From NCBI RefSeq assembly GCF_019059575.1, contig NW_024881585.1, positions 501,001 through 565,000 on the forward strand: a DNA stretch of 64,000 bases, given 5' to 3'. This document shows, piece after piece, positions 10,616 to 20,885 of the stretch. The first letter of the stretch is position 1. Every line of letters begins with the position of its first letter. Under the pieces are notes generated by a model that saw nothing but the letters and a program-made list of their open reading frames with translations, searched no databases and was not told the origin of the DNA. Source of the stretch: Amphibalanus amphitrite (taxonomy: Eukaryota > Arthropoda > Thecostraca > Balanomorpha > Balanidae). The translations under genes and the position numbers were made by a program.

Positions 10616-11219
10616 GTGCTGCCAGATTTGGAGGATTTCCGCAAATCTGGAGTATTTTGAACTCTATTTGCGGACAAATTTCGCTTTTGGAGGATTTTTG
10701 ATTCTGGAGGAAAATCTGGAGGATTTGTCGCCCGATTATTATATTCAATTTCATGGAAAAATATAACACATTCAAGACTAAAAAGGCATTTTCCTGCCCA
10801 GCGTCACCCTACCCGTTAGGATATATCACGTCCTTTATCACTGTGAGACTGCAGAATGTCTCAGTCTGTAGCTATATTTACGAGGGTACCAAACTACTGG
10901 CGGATCTAAGGGGAACATTTGGGGCAAATGCCCCCGGCCCCCATGCAGCGCCCGAAATCGACGAAAATTTTCGTTTTTTTAAGATAAAACGAAAACTCAA
11001 CAACTTTTATAAGAAAAAGTATCTTTTAAACCGCACAGCAGTGCGAAAGGATTCGAAATCCGATGGGTTTTTAGAATTTGGTGAAACGTTTTTGGGGGTA
11101 TAGCCCCCCGCAGCGTCCCAAGACCGCCTTTCTATATCTACCAATAGGATTTGGAAGAATCTGGAGGATTTTTGTAGCTGATATAGAGGATTACAGCCTT
11201 CCCCATCTGGCAACACTAC
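10616..11219. mobile_element. 604-bp TIR element inserted in the LINE endonuclease
   Basis: Flanked by a 5-bp duplication TTGTC (10611-10615 and 11220-11224). Termini are imperfect inverted repeats: GTGCTGCCAGAT at the left, ATCTGGCAACACTAC at the right. Removing the element and one TTGTC restores an uninterrupted endonuclease reading frame across the junction, which confirms the boundaries. The interior is rich in TCTGGAGGATTT repeats and holds a decayed copy of the GGCGGATC MITE (10895-11147). Confidence 0.8.
10895..11147. mobile_element. Second, decayed copy of the GGCGGATC MITE
   Basis: Starts TACTGGCGGATCTAAGG and ends near TATATCTACCAATA, a decayed inverse of the start. It shares CATTTGGGGCAAATG, GCAGCGCCCGAAATCG and CAAGACCGC in the same order as 7223-7477. 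Nested in the 604-bp element. Confidence 0.75.
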
Positions 11220-11224
11220 TTGTC

Positions 11225-11535
11225 ATGCCAAAGTTGACCACAGATGCTTTCAGATTGTCTTTGATGCAAATGCTTACTCCACGCAGCCACTTGAGCCCAG
11301 GTTGGATACAGAAGGGTCAAAATTAGTGTGCATAGGATACCCAGGGACAGCTAGCAGAGATGTATCAATGGGAACAGTTTGGACTTCCTTTTGGAATGAC
11401 TTCAGTAATCATGATGATGTCTGGCTCATTCCCACCAATTCTCATGCAGAGCTCGTCTCTTTTGTTAGGAAATTGGTCAGCATTCGTGTAGAGCACTCGC
11501 AAGTTTGTCCTTTTCCTGCCCTCAGAATTCCCTGC
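11225..11535 (-). pseudogene. LINE endonuclease fragment (N-terminal part)
   Basis: Minus-strand frame carries the start of the endonuclease domain: NLRVLYTNADQFPNKRDEL, then EPDIIMITEV (the conserved catalytic glutamate region) and a stretch leading into the junction at 11224. It contains in-frame stops (near 11345 and 11320). It joins directly to 10610 once the 604-bp insertion is removed. Confidence 0.8.
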
Positions 11536-11538
11536 TAG

Positions 11539-11883
11539 TCAAACACTACCAGAGGCTGTTCCACTGTTCCCGTTTACTGAGCCTTGGCCAGCATTGGCTG
11601 CCTGGGTAGGGTGGTCGCTGCCAGCTCCTGAGTGAGCGACAGCCATCCCTCCAGCTCCAACATCAGGTGCATTGGCCTCAGGAACAAGACAGCTGCCTCT
11701 ATGACTTGCATTGTCTGGCTGGGCACTTTGAGTAGGGTGGTTCCTTGGCGTATTTACAAATTGCAACCGAGCTCCGCCGTGGGGTAAGGTGGGCAGGGGT
11801 TTTCGCACTACGGCTGCGGTTGAGCTACCGTCTGTGGTAGAAACTTCTGGATGATGGCGCGTTTCATACGAAATCTGGCGCAA
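11539..11883 (-). CDS. Open frame upstream of the LINE endonuclease, unrecognised
   Basis: A 114-codon minus-strand frame lies directly upstream of the LINE endonuclease remnant and ends with a stop four nucleotides before it. The product is low-complexity (Ala, Gly, Ser, Asn, Pro) with repeated HPTQ words and no zinc knuckle or other domain. A related sequence (GGCGGAGCTCGGTTGCA and GTAGGGTGGTC..CTGCCAGCTC) recurs at 15240-15490. I interpret it as leader or ORF1-linker sequence of the same LINE rather than a host gene; function unknown. Confidence 0.4.
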   Translation of the reverse strand: MRQISYETRHHPEVSTTDGSSTAAVVRKPLPTLPHGGARLQFVNTPRNHPTQSAQPDNASHRGSCLVPEANAPDVGAGGMAVAHSGAGSDHPTQAANAGQGSVNGNSGTASGSV

Positions 11884-13606
11884 TGTTTATTTGCTTCTGA
11901 ACTTGTATTGTTATTGCTGTGAACTCTTGAAGTGTGGGAGTGTTTCAATAACAATTTGTGGATTATTTGGGTTTCTTGATATAAAAATCGAATAATATTA
12001 TGAAGCATTGTGTGGAAACTGCAAATACTGATATAATCAATAGCTTAGTTTGGGAATTGATACACATTTTGTAGAGCTTTGTCTGGCAAATGGTGTAACA
12101 AACTTCAAGCCTATTATGATCTGAAGCTGTTGTAACAAATCAAAATTGCTTTGATGTTCCATGGTACCTTGTTGGAAAGACTGGAGCATGGTTCAAGATG
12201 ATGTGTAAAAATTCAAGATTTGTGCAAAAGCTTATTGACTGAAGAGCGAAAACACTTCTATATGATGGCTCAATCACAATCAAACGTGGAAATGGACGAC
12301 AAAAGTAGAGTTTCAACATTCCAGCATGTGAGAATAACTTCAGAACTTCATAGTTTTTGTAACATTGCATTCTTCTTTTGTACAGTTCTAGGTTTTGTAA
12401 GGGTATTTCAATTTCAATGTGTCAGTTGAGATATTGGTGGATTGCGGATAAAATTTAGAATCATTGCATGGTAGATAGGTACTTGTTCGGAAAAAAGGTA
12501 TGTGATGAATGCCATTGCCACAAGAAAGTTTTTTTATGATTAAATATATGTTCATTGTACCTACAAAAATGCAAGCTTACTAGCACCTAGTAATTGAATC
12601 AAATTGAAAGTATTTGCTATGATTGTAAATATGTACCTGCAAAGTATGTCAATAAATTTGTGTGATGTTGACCAGAGAGCTGTATCATCTGGGCATTTAT
12701 GTTGCTTCTTACATCAGGTGTTAAGCATAGTAATTATGGATGAACTTTGTGCCAATATCTTCAATTCACAGTGTATGATCCTGCTATAGCTATAGGCATT
12801 TGACTCCAGCAAGACCAAGGGCATGAACTTCACAGTTGCACAACCTTTTTCATGTACCACCAGTCACTTGTTTTCCTTAAGGTGCACATGGCAGTGTACA
12901 CAATAATGCGCATAGGGCCTACACAAAAACAACATGATTAGTGTGGACTATGATGCACAGCATTGTACCCTGATTATTTGAATATTCTGATCACTCAACA
13001 GTCAGGAGACCATTTTTGAATGTCACATTTATTACACTTTTTTTTGTCAAACAAGAGCATGATGACACACATTTTGACAAGCAATCATGGTAAAATTCCA
13101 ATAAGTTGGACAGCTCCCTGGGCGTCATTTTCCAGGAAGGTACCTCTGCAGGTGTTGTGGTAGGTTAGGTTGAATTGGGTTAAGTTAGGTGAAGTAAGGC
13201 GGTTAGGATCAGGTCAGACCGTAAGACCTGGTCAGGTTGATTTTGGTAATAAGTTCATTTTGTTTTGTTTTTTATCTGTCTTGTTTTGTGTTTTTGTCCC
13301 TTATGTTTTGCCCCATAGGCAAGGGTGGAGCTTTTCCAGGGAAGGTGGTGCTGGTGGGGCAAAAAGCTGTCAAACCTGCAATGCTCGGTTGTTAAGTTAG
13401 ATTATGTGCAACACTGAATCAATTCTTTTAATTACAGAACTAACATTTTGAATTACACAGACATTTCAAAGCTCCTCAATGCGAACAACATAGTGGTTTG
13501 CTAAGCAACGAAGCTCTACAAATAAGCAAAAGTTGGAGGGGCAGAACGCTATTTTTTCTCTGACAGCTTCGTAACATGTCACGAAGGCACTAAAACTACT
13601 TCAGTA
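11884..13606. other. AT-rich sequence without recognisable genes
   Basis: About 1.7 kb with no domain, no TIRs and no duplicated target found. At 13156-13210 there is a TTAGGT-type low-complexity patch (GGTTAGGTTGAATTGGG, AAGTTAGGT), a kind of sequence common in arthropod genomes. The stretch could be host intergenic DNA or old LINE 3' sequence. Confidence 0.4.
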
Positions 13607-14704
13607 CAGGGTGTAACGATTCCGGACATCTATTTTTTCGCCATATCTGTTTGCACAGTTTTCTAATCCTTTCTGATGTTAGAAGTGGGAATATTGGATG
13701 AATACGTGCCTCTTCTATCGGTTGGTCGCGACCACAAAAGCCGCCCTTTGTCAAGTGGTGAGGAGAGTCATCAAGATAGCGGCAAGGAAACGGCACCAAC
13801 CAATCCGCAAATTGACTCGAATTCTTACCAAGTCAGATAATAAGAGATCCCATATCATGGTTTACCGCTACCCGCCCTTTAACTTGGTTCTAGTGCCCTT
13901 CAAACTGAAAAAGACAACGAAACTGACGGGAAAACAACCAGTTCACCACCTTTCGCCTCACGCCAGATCGCGTCCACTGGTTGAAGAATGATAAGGGTGA
14001 GGTGGTCTGGTTGGATGGGTAGCCGTTCGAGCTGTATTTTCCTTTGAACCGTCAAATCGGCCATGTATGGGCGGCCAGCCGCTCGAACTTGCTGGCCTTC
14101 GCCGCCGTCAAACATCCGGACAATATCCAGAACTGGAGCATGTTCAGCTGCTTAGCGATCCTCCAATAGGACATAGTGTCACATAATACCACCATCAACG
14201 TAAGTATTACCGGAGAAACATACTGGCCAATGAATAGTCGGAGGCGCTCAACCAGACGGTATAGGAGGGCTCGGTTTCTGAACGCGCACTGATGCCTGAT
14301 TCAAGCCACGCTGTCTTCATGCGGGGCGGTGCGCTACTTAAAAGTCCCTAAAAGAACGGGAAGTGATGCCGATAGAACCTTCAATCATTCTGGGCTAACG
14401 CTTATGACTTGGAAAAAGTCGCGATCCCAATTCAATCGAAAACCTGTGGGCTCTTGTTCAGCAGGTGACTGAAGAGACGCCCGCCACAAGCACCACCCAA
14501 CCGCAGGCACAGGTTTAGACGGCGTTGGTCCGCATCAAAGCCAGTGTGCTGGAGAATCCATTGGCTGAAATGCTCCAAAACATTCGCCACTGTGTGTTTA
14601 TGAAAGGTGGCTACATGCTCAGTCAAAATAAAAAGTACCACAATGTTTTGCTTTTTAATTACAGCGGGAAGAAAGATGTCCGGATAATTTCGTTACACCC
14701 CCTG
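13607..14704 (+). mobile_element. Tc1/mariner-type transposon, degenerate
   Basis: Bounded by TA (13605-13606 and 14705-14706), the target duplication of the Tc1/mariner superfamily. Left end CAGGGTGTAACGATTCCGG; right end is its inverted repeat (CCGGATAATTTCGTTACACC then CCCTG). Length 1,098 bp fits a mariner-like element with a single transposase gene, whose remnant occupies the middle on the plus strand. Confidence 0.88.
13698..14650 (+). pseudogene. Mariner-like transposase remnant
   Basis: The 97-codon open stretch at 13698-13991 has a helix-turn-helix-like segment followed by LVPFKLKKTTKLTG, a phrase typical of the linker after the DNA-binding domain in mariner-family transposases. Downstream, homology continues in fragments with several in-frame stops and shifts (for example QIGHVWAASR near 14057). 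The DDE/DDD catalytic residues cannot be placed in one open frame. Non-functional. Confidence 0.7.
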
Positions 14705-14706
14705 TA

Positions 14707-15239
14707 ATGTTCAAATGGTTGCTAAATTCGAAATCAGCTCCAAAAACTAGCCTAGAAACATGCTAAACTCGAAAAAGTGAGCCGAGGTCATTAAAGGTCA
14801 TTGAGCTGACCTGACCTTCATGTGACACCCATCCTAATGCATGGGACCAGCATCATATAACATGTTTCAACGCTTGAAACCACGTAAAGACTGCAAACGC
14901 GCGGCTAATGCGAGCCGACATACGCCGAATCGCGATTCGGGCCAAACATGGTCTCGAGAAATAGGTCACAGGTCAAAGGTCATTTGGGTCAGGGTCATGA
15001 AATTTTCAGGGTAGGAGTAAAATTGATAAAATCAGGGGTATTGAAAGTTTCGTCGCGATCGGACGGTTTTTACGCGAGTTACTCACGAAAAACCGATGGG
15101 GTCCGCTCAACGCCTACCCCTATACGGGCAAGGGAAAAGCGCAACCAAAAAGGCTAAAATATGCACATGCGATAACCTATACTGCGAAAAAAGGTGCATC
15201 ATTTTTAACGTCGCCGACAAATTGTAATTACCTCAAGCT
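14707..15239. other. AGGTCA-rich non-coding sequence
   Basis: No gene. AGGTCA and GGGTCA motifs cluster at 14770-14820 and 14960-15000 together with a TTTCGTCGCGATCGG block. This looks like the interior of a TTAA-type element whose ends I could not find. Confidence 0.4.
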
Positions 15240-15490
15240 CAGGCAGATGTATGGTAGAAAATACCCCAACTGAAATATACTACGGCGGAAATAAAATACC
15301 CTACGGCGGAGCTCGGTTGCAGTTTGTAAATACGCGGTTCCTTGCGGCTTTGGGAGTGTCAGCCAGCCCTGCAACCACAGTTGTCTCGGCATGTTGGTTG
15401 TTGTTCCGGTTACCTTCAGTCTGTTGGGGAGGCTGTGGTTGAGTAGGGTGGTCACTGCCAGCTCTGGGAGCGACAGCCAGCCCAAGGCCG
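15240..15490. repeat. Rearranged fragment related to the LINE leader at 11.55-11.88 kb
   Basis: Contains GGCGGAGCTCGGTTGCA and TTTGTAAATACGC on the plus strand (the minus strand at 11.75 kb), and GTAGGGTGGTCACTGCCAGC in the same orientation as 11.61 kb. The two blocks are therefore inverted relative to each other compared with the first locus. Confidence 0.5.
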
Positions 15491-15784
15491 TATAAGACAG
15501 GGTATATTGAGTGAAGGGTAGGACGAACTTTGGTAGGAATTTCTAGTATAACTACTAGAAAACCTACTATATGTGGTCGGGACTAGCAAAAAGTTAGTTC
15601 AATCTAGAATATGGTAGCGCTTATGGTTGGCAGTCGTGACGCGCACGTGACAATCATTTCTTAAATTTCTTAAATAACAGGTTTTAAGGGCCGATTAGTG
15701 GGCCGATACATTCAATTAGCTATTAATAATTGATTATGCAAACATTCAAGAATCTACATCATTCAATTCTAGCCAAAATCACGC

Positions 15785-15858
15785 GGCGCTCCCAGGATTC
15801 GAACTCACGACCCTCGCATCTGTAGCCCGATACGCTACCGACTGCGCTACCGAGGACC
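15785..15858 (-). other. tRNA-derived sequence (SINE head or decayed tRNA)
   Basis: On the minus strand TAGCGCAGTCGGTAGCG matches a tRNA D-arm / RNA polymerase III box A. GAGTTCGAATCC, about 35 bp downstream, matches the T-arm / box B. The T-stem and acceptor stem pair poorly, so this is not a convincing functional tRNA. A tRNA-derived SINE promoter is more likely. No poly-A tail or target duplication was located. Confidence 0.5.
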
Positions 15859-16136
15859 GCGAACCGACGCTCGGAGAGGCGGATCGCAGGTGCTGGCGTG
15901 CAGAGAAATCTTTACCCTGTACGCCGTAGAAGATCGGCTGGGTTTCGTGAAAAATGATAGAGGAATTGTCGAAAGAAAATTCATCGATCTATCATTTGAG
16001 ACTAAGAACTATTGATTCCTTCAAAGGTTGACCGAGATATCGCTCGCCGAAAACAGGCCATTTAACATGTAAACCCTATGGGCTGGTAGGAAATGTACGC
16101 CGTGGAGCAGCAGTGCTACCAACTAACTTCGGCGGG

Positions 16137-16451
16137 GGCCGGTATAAGAGAGGTAGAATCATCCCGCAATTTCCAATGGACCGGTCGCTAAACATTAGCG
16201 TGACGTCACTGGTGGAGACCGCGCGGCGCCTGGCTCCAAGCCGTATGTCGGGTACATTTGGCACTTTATCGTTGTTATTATTGAACGTAACGACAACTAA
16301 TGACTCTTAATAACTTTTTTACCCACCTAAAGCTGATTTCCTTGCCGATACATTGCCGACCCGAGCCCCAGGGTTGACAATCTTGGGATATGGGTCGGAT
16401 GGGCGACCTCGCGACGGGAGAAGGAACGATTGCAATTGTTGTGTCCCGCAC
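16137..16451 (+). mobile_element. hAT-type family B, copy A (left part)
   Basis: Near-identical, in inverse orientation, to 24347-24660 of the complete element at 22488-24663. Shared blocks include GTATAAGAGAGGTAGAATCA, TCCAATGGACCGGTCGC and GGGTTGACAATC. It continues at 19432 after the insertion of another hAT (16452-19423). The terminal CAAG of the family is changed here and the left target duplication is not evident. Confidence 0.7.
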
Positions 16452-17049
16452 TAGAGGTCTGCACCGGCCGGCTGCAGCCGCGGCTGGCTGCAGCCCCACG
16501 GCTATGGGTCGGGGCGGCTGCAAATATCTCCAAGAACACGGCTACGGCTGTGGCCACGGCTGTGAGATTTCAAGCTCAATCTTAAGTACTCAAATATAAA
16601 ATTTTAAATCCTTAATCTTACATTCTGATAAGCAGTCTAGCCTGTAAAAATCATGCAAAGGATGCCCAGCAACATTGAAAGTGGTGAAGCCTTTGAAAAC
16701 CTGTAATGGTTTTACCATTTGCTGTAAGGGATTTTGCACTCTGGTACAGAATACTAATTATAGGTACCAATTGTTCCTTCATCATCAAGAGCTTGACAGT
16801 TTCAGAAAATGAAACATGTTGCATTGTCACATCCTGATCCCTCTCAAATCAATCTCACCTGATCACCTGGTCATTAGGAGAGCACCTTACAGCTATTGAA
16901 GACGAGCGTCCAATAATTCTTTCGGGTAATAGAAAAAGAAATCACGCCTAGGTAAAGGCAGGTAAAGGCTTCATAAAATATTATCTAAAATAACTTAGAT
17001 GTATTTCTGGATTTTCGGCAAGTCCAATTACATGCCAATTAATGCCTTT

Positions 17050-17520
17050 TAATATAAAACTGGCGCTTTAATGTTCTAGCTCAGTGGTCGGCAGGTCCTC
17101 CGGGGTCGTGCCCCCTTTTTTGGCGCCAGGCAGCGCCATTACCCCCACCTGCCAGACCCCATTGGTGATATAACCATGGTTACTAAAATTCCATACTTCT
17201 CCGCGACTCTTTGGGTACCATATCTGCGAGAAACCACAGGCCCCCCCCCCCTGCGGTTTCTCGCAAATATCTCAAAAAAGTTGAGCGCCACCATTTTGTC
17301 ACATTTTGTCATGCATTTTGTCTGCACATGTTGTGAAAATTTCAGACCAAAGTCGCTCAAAGTCAGGTCACCAGATCACGTCAAGTGACCTCACCTCAGT
17401 AAAGACTGTAACGCCTGTTGTAGCTACACAGAGTAACAGATCTCTTTCAAACTTTCAGGAATTGACAAAGGCAGCAAAACACGTACAAAATTTGTATCTC
17501 GGATATTTGATGTAGGTGAC
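17050..17520. repeat. TIR-like remnant with G/C tract inside hAT C
   Basis: CACAGGCCCCCCCCCCCCTG followed by CGGTTTCTCGCAAATATCTC and AGGTCA motifs resembles the subterminal part of the TTAA-type elements. Complete ends could not be found. No coding sequence. Confidence 0.35.
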
Positions 17521-18005
17521 CAAAGGTCAGCTCACTTTCACGCCCTCTCTCGTTATCAATGGGAGAGGTTAAGTCAATGGTAGAAATTGAAAGACTCCTC
17601 TTTTGGATGAGTGTCATTCCTAGCACTGTGAAGCACTGAATCACAAGTAAACATGACCACTGAGCCGGAAAACTGCACCCGTAACCCCGCTGTATGTCCC
17701 TGAGGTCATTTCAGGTCGTGAACGGTATCTAATAGTTTTTCACTAATAACTTTTGATAAAGGCATGCCAGAGCGATGAAAATAACTTAGATGCGTTTAGC
17801 TCGACGACACGGATCACCTGATGTGCAACAAGACCTTCGATACTTCTCGACGGGGGGAGCACGATACTGATAAAAGTGAGCTCTTGCAAGTTCTGAGTGA
17901 AACGCTACTGAAGAAAAACTATCAGCAAACGACGTACATTTTATCAGCAAACAACGTACACGTTTAGGCAAGCTTCGGCCTAAAGCCAGATACACAACCA
18001 CTTAA

Positions 18006-19187
18006 CCCGCGCCCGGCTGGGGGTCCTGGATTTCCACGCCCTGCTGGGGGGGGGGGTGTTTGAACACCCCCCCCCTTGTAACTCGGCTCCTGGGCCACGT
18101 AGCGATACGCGGAAGGCGGCGTTCGAAAGAGCGTCAAAAATAATGACGAAATCACTTCGGTCAATTTTTTGGTCAGGTCAAAGGTCAGGTCACCAGAGGT
18201 CATTGAAGGCAAAATTTCGCTGATTTCCAGGTCGAATGTCGAAAATTTCCAAGAAGCCAACGCATAACTCGGGAACCAATAGAGCTACAGCGCCGCAGAA
18301 AAGCGCATTCGATAGCCCTATTAACGCCCTTTCTGAGTAATTCTCTCAGATTTGACCTAACTTCAACGGTTTTGCCTGCAGGGGGCAAAAACTGCAAAAA
18401 TAGCCGATTTTTTCGGAAACAGTTTTTCTGCAATAACTTTTGACCCAAACCTTGTACGAGCTTACTTTTACCGGCATCGTGTTCCTCTCGTCAAGACGCA
18501 TCGAATGAACTATAACTTGACCTTGAAAGGTCAACTTCAAAATTTGACCTCAGGTCAAGGTCATGACCTGACCGGAAAGGGTCATGTTGCATATCAGTCG
18601 ATCCGTATCGTCGAGCTGAACACATCTATGGCGTTTTCATCGCTCTAGCATGCCTCTACCAAAAGTTATTTGCGAAAAAACTGTTAGATACCATTCGTGA
18701 CCTAAGATGACCTCAGGGCATAAACAAGGGTCACGGACACCATTTCATGTTCAGTGTGTCTAAACCACTTGTAATTCGGTGTTTGGGAGTGTTTATAATG
18801 CCTTTCGTCCAAAAGAGGCGCATTTCAATTTTCTCCCATTGACTTATAATGGGGAGGTCGCAAAATTGACCTGACCTTAGGTCATCGATATCAAAATTCT
18901 GAGATATACATTTTGTACATACTACTGCTCTTAGCAATCGCTTAAAGTTTCAAAGCGATCGGTCACTCGGTGTAGCTATGACAGACATTGAAACTTTTTA
19001 TGAGGTGAGGTCACTTCAAGTGACCTGGTGACCTGACCTTGAATGACCTTGGTCTGAATATTTCACAACATGTGTAGAATTGATGTATGATAAGGTGTAC
19101 CAAAAACGGCGGCCGTTTGAGATATTTGCAAAAAAACCACAAGGGGGGTGTTCAAACACCCCCCCCCCCCCCCCAGCAGGGCGCGGG
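18006..19187. mobile_element. TTAA-type element, CCCGCGCCC family, copy 1
   Basis: Flanked by TTAA on both sides (18002-18005, 19188-19191). Ends are CCCGCGCCCGGCTGGGGG at the left and CAGCAGGGCGCGGG at the right. Just inside lie two hairpins, G-run/GTGTTTGAACAC/C-run at 18046-18073 and a matching GTGTTCAAACAC one at 19144-19174. The interior is packed with AGGTCA and its complement TGACCT. No transposase; 1,182 bp. Very similar along its whole length to 45668-46858. Confidence 0.92.
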
Positions 19188-19431
19188 TTAACCTATGATG
19201 CTTCATGAGCTTGAGAATCTATAGCCCATTGCAATGTGCTTTTGGCTATATATTTCAACTAAAAACAACTTATTATATACTATTTGGTTGCATTTCCTTG
19301 AAAGTATCCACGGCCGGCTGACGGCTGGCTGCCCAGTTTGCCACGGCTGTGGGCGGCTGTGGCTGTGGAGCCACGGCTGCGGGGCGGCTAGGCTGTGGAA
19401 AATTGCAGCCGTGCAGAACTCTATCCCGCAC

Positions 19432-19556
19432 CGCCGGTTGCATTCTCTATCTGCACCCGGAGGGGGAGGCAGGGGGCACGTGCCCCCATCGGATCAGGGG
19501 GCCTCTCGGGCCCGAGGGGCCCTGCGACGCCAATTGGCGGCTGAGGGTCCACGCTG
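19432..19556 (+). mobile_element. hAT-type family B, copy A (right part)
   Basis: Resumes the sister-element sequence directly after the TCCCGCAC duplication (CGCCGGTTGCAT..., GCACGTGCCCCCATCGGATC, GCCAATTGGCGGCTGAGGG). It matches the inverse of 24225-24346 and stops abruptly near GCTGGCAT, where LINE coding sequence begins. Confidence 0.65.
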
Positions 19557-19580
19557 GCATTTTCGATCCGCGGAGGATAG
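19557..19580 (+). pseudogene. 5'-truncated LINE reverse transcriptase, first few codons
   Basis: A short piece coding FRSAEDS joins in frame, across the BEL insertion, to SIGRLVQDVQDGW at 28970. GATAG (19576-19580) is the left copy of the BEL target duplication; the right copy is 28965-28969. The LINE is thus truncated at its 5' end here and split by the BEL. Confidence 0.75.
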
Positions 19581-20055
19581 TGTTCGTGAGAATCGTTCAG
19601 TTCACCCGTTCGATACGGAAATGTTCGTGCGTGCTCGTGATCGTTCACTCGTTCTCGTACTCGTTCTCTTTCGTCACCCGGAGGACCATAAAGTTATTGT
19701 TCATATATGTAAAAGTCTATTTTCGATTACTTAGCAAGCGGTTAAAAAAGGGTGAAATACGGCGGTCACAGGTGCAGCGCAATCCGTCGTTCTCGGCACG
19801 TCGTTCACGTAAGGCCGCGTCGGCCACGTTGTAACACCGGGCCGTGTCGCGCCGGCGGAGTCGCGTTCGAGACTGTCGGGCCCCCGTCCCGTCTCAGCCC
19901 TCGTGGTACGCACAACACGTGGGCATGAGAACCAGGACAGGGGCCAGATGACACGATTTACACATGTGCGCGCGGCGCGGCGCGGCGGGCCGACCGCCGC
20001 GCTCCGAGCGCCGGCCTTCTTCGTCAAGATACATACAGAAACGTATTTGCTAACA
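19581..20055 (-). repeat. 3' LTR of the BEL/Pao deletion derivative
   Basis: Direct repeat of 28501-28964 with the same ends (TGTTCGTGAG...TAACA on the plus strand, i.e. TGTTAGC...GAACA in the element's own direction). The main differences are a 15-bp segment near 19840 absent from the other LTR and a CGCT indel at the end. The 5-bp duplication GATAG flanks the whole element. Confidence 0.92.
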
Positions 20056-20885
20056 TAGCCGGCCCGGTTTTTCGCGATCATCCGCGGAAAATCCAACAAC
20101 TAGCGAGCAATCGTTCAAGCGTCCCGTACGCACGCACACACTCGTAACGATCCGTTCAACATGCGCAATATACATACACTCACATACGATGCACATTACG
20201 CACTACACAATGTCTGACTGAGGCAGGCATTAACTCCGCCAACAATCATCCAGTCGTAAAACTGGTGATGGCGCGGTCTCGGCAGCCGGGTGCCATCTCA
20301 CACTGACGCATGTCGTAAACCACACACGCTCGGTCGAGAGGCATTGGCGGCAGTGACATTGCCGTCACATGGCCGACACACAAACGCACAGCACACAACA
20401 TACAACACACGTCACACAACGCATGAACTGAGCGGACGCGAACAGAAACTAGCGCTAACATGGGCGTGATGCCATAAACTATTCTAACACAGCACACTCT
20501 AAAGTCGTAAACTACTAGCGCGTCCAAGAACTGTCACACGGCTCACAGCTGATAGCCAATGGCTGAACACTCAACACTAATGACCATTCGCAGCGGACAG
20601 AATGAGCGGCTCACTCTCTCACGCACACACACACGTTAGCACCGCGAATGATGGGCGCAGGGAACACTAATAAACGCTCCGATCTCCACACTGCTCGCCG
20701 GCGGCACAGTGCGGTCGTAGACGGCTCACTTTAGCCGTCCCACGTGCGCGTGCATTATCTCTCCGAGTCCATTTACTGTCCGTCGCCGTCGCACTCAAGA
20801 CGGCAGAGAGAGAGAGACAGGCCGCCTGTATTGGCCGGTATCAGTCGTCACGTCAACGGCGGGAATAAGACCGCCCACACCAGGG
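20056..20885. other. Non-coding segment between DUF5641 remnant and 3' LTR
   Basis: No coding sequence recognised. A short CA repeat lies at 20622-20634 and an AG repeat at 20806-20817. A polypurine tract directly beside the 3' LTR is not evident. Confidence 0.45.

Larger units (their letters stand above)
16452..19423. mobile_element. hAT-type element C with CACGGCTG subterminal repeats
   Basis: Flanked by an 8-bp duplication TCCCGCAC (16444-16451 and 19424-19431), the hallmark of hAT elements; the sister copy at 24.35 kb has it once. Terminal inverted repeats are TAGAGGTCTGCAC at the left and GTGCAGAACTCTA at the right. Subterminal arrays of GGCTGCAGCC and CCACGGCTGTGG words lie within about 110-150 bp of both ends (16460-16565, 19308-19410), as in hAT transposase-binding regions. 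No transposase is recognised, so it is non-autonomous. It contains the TTAA-type element at 18006-19187. Confidence 0.85.
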
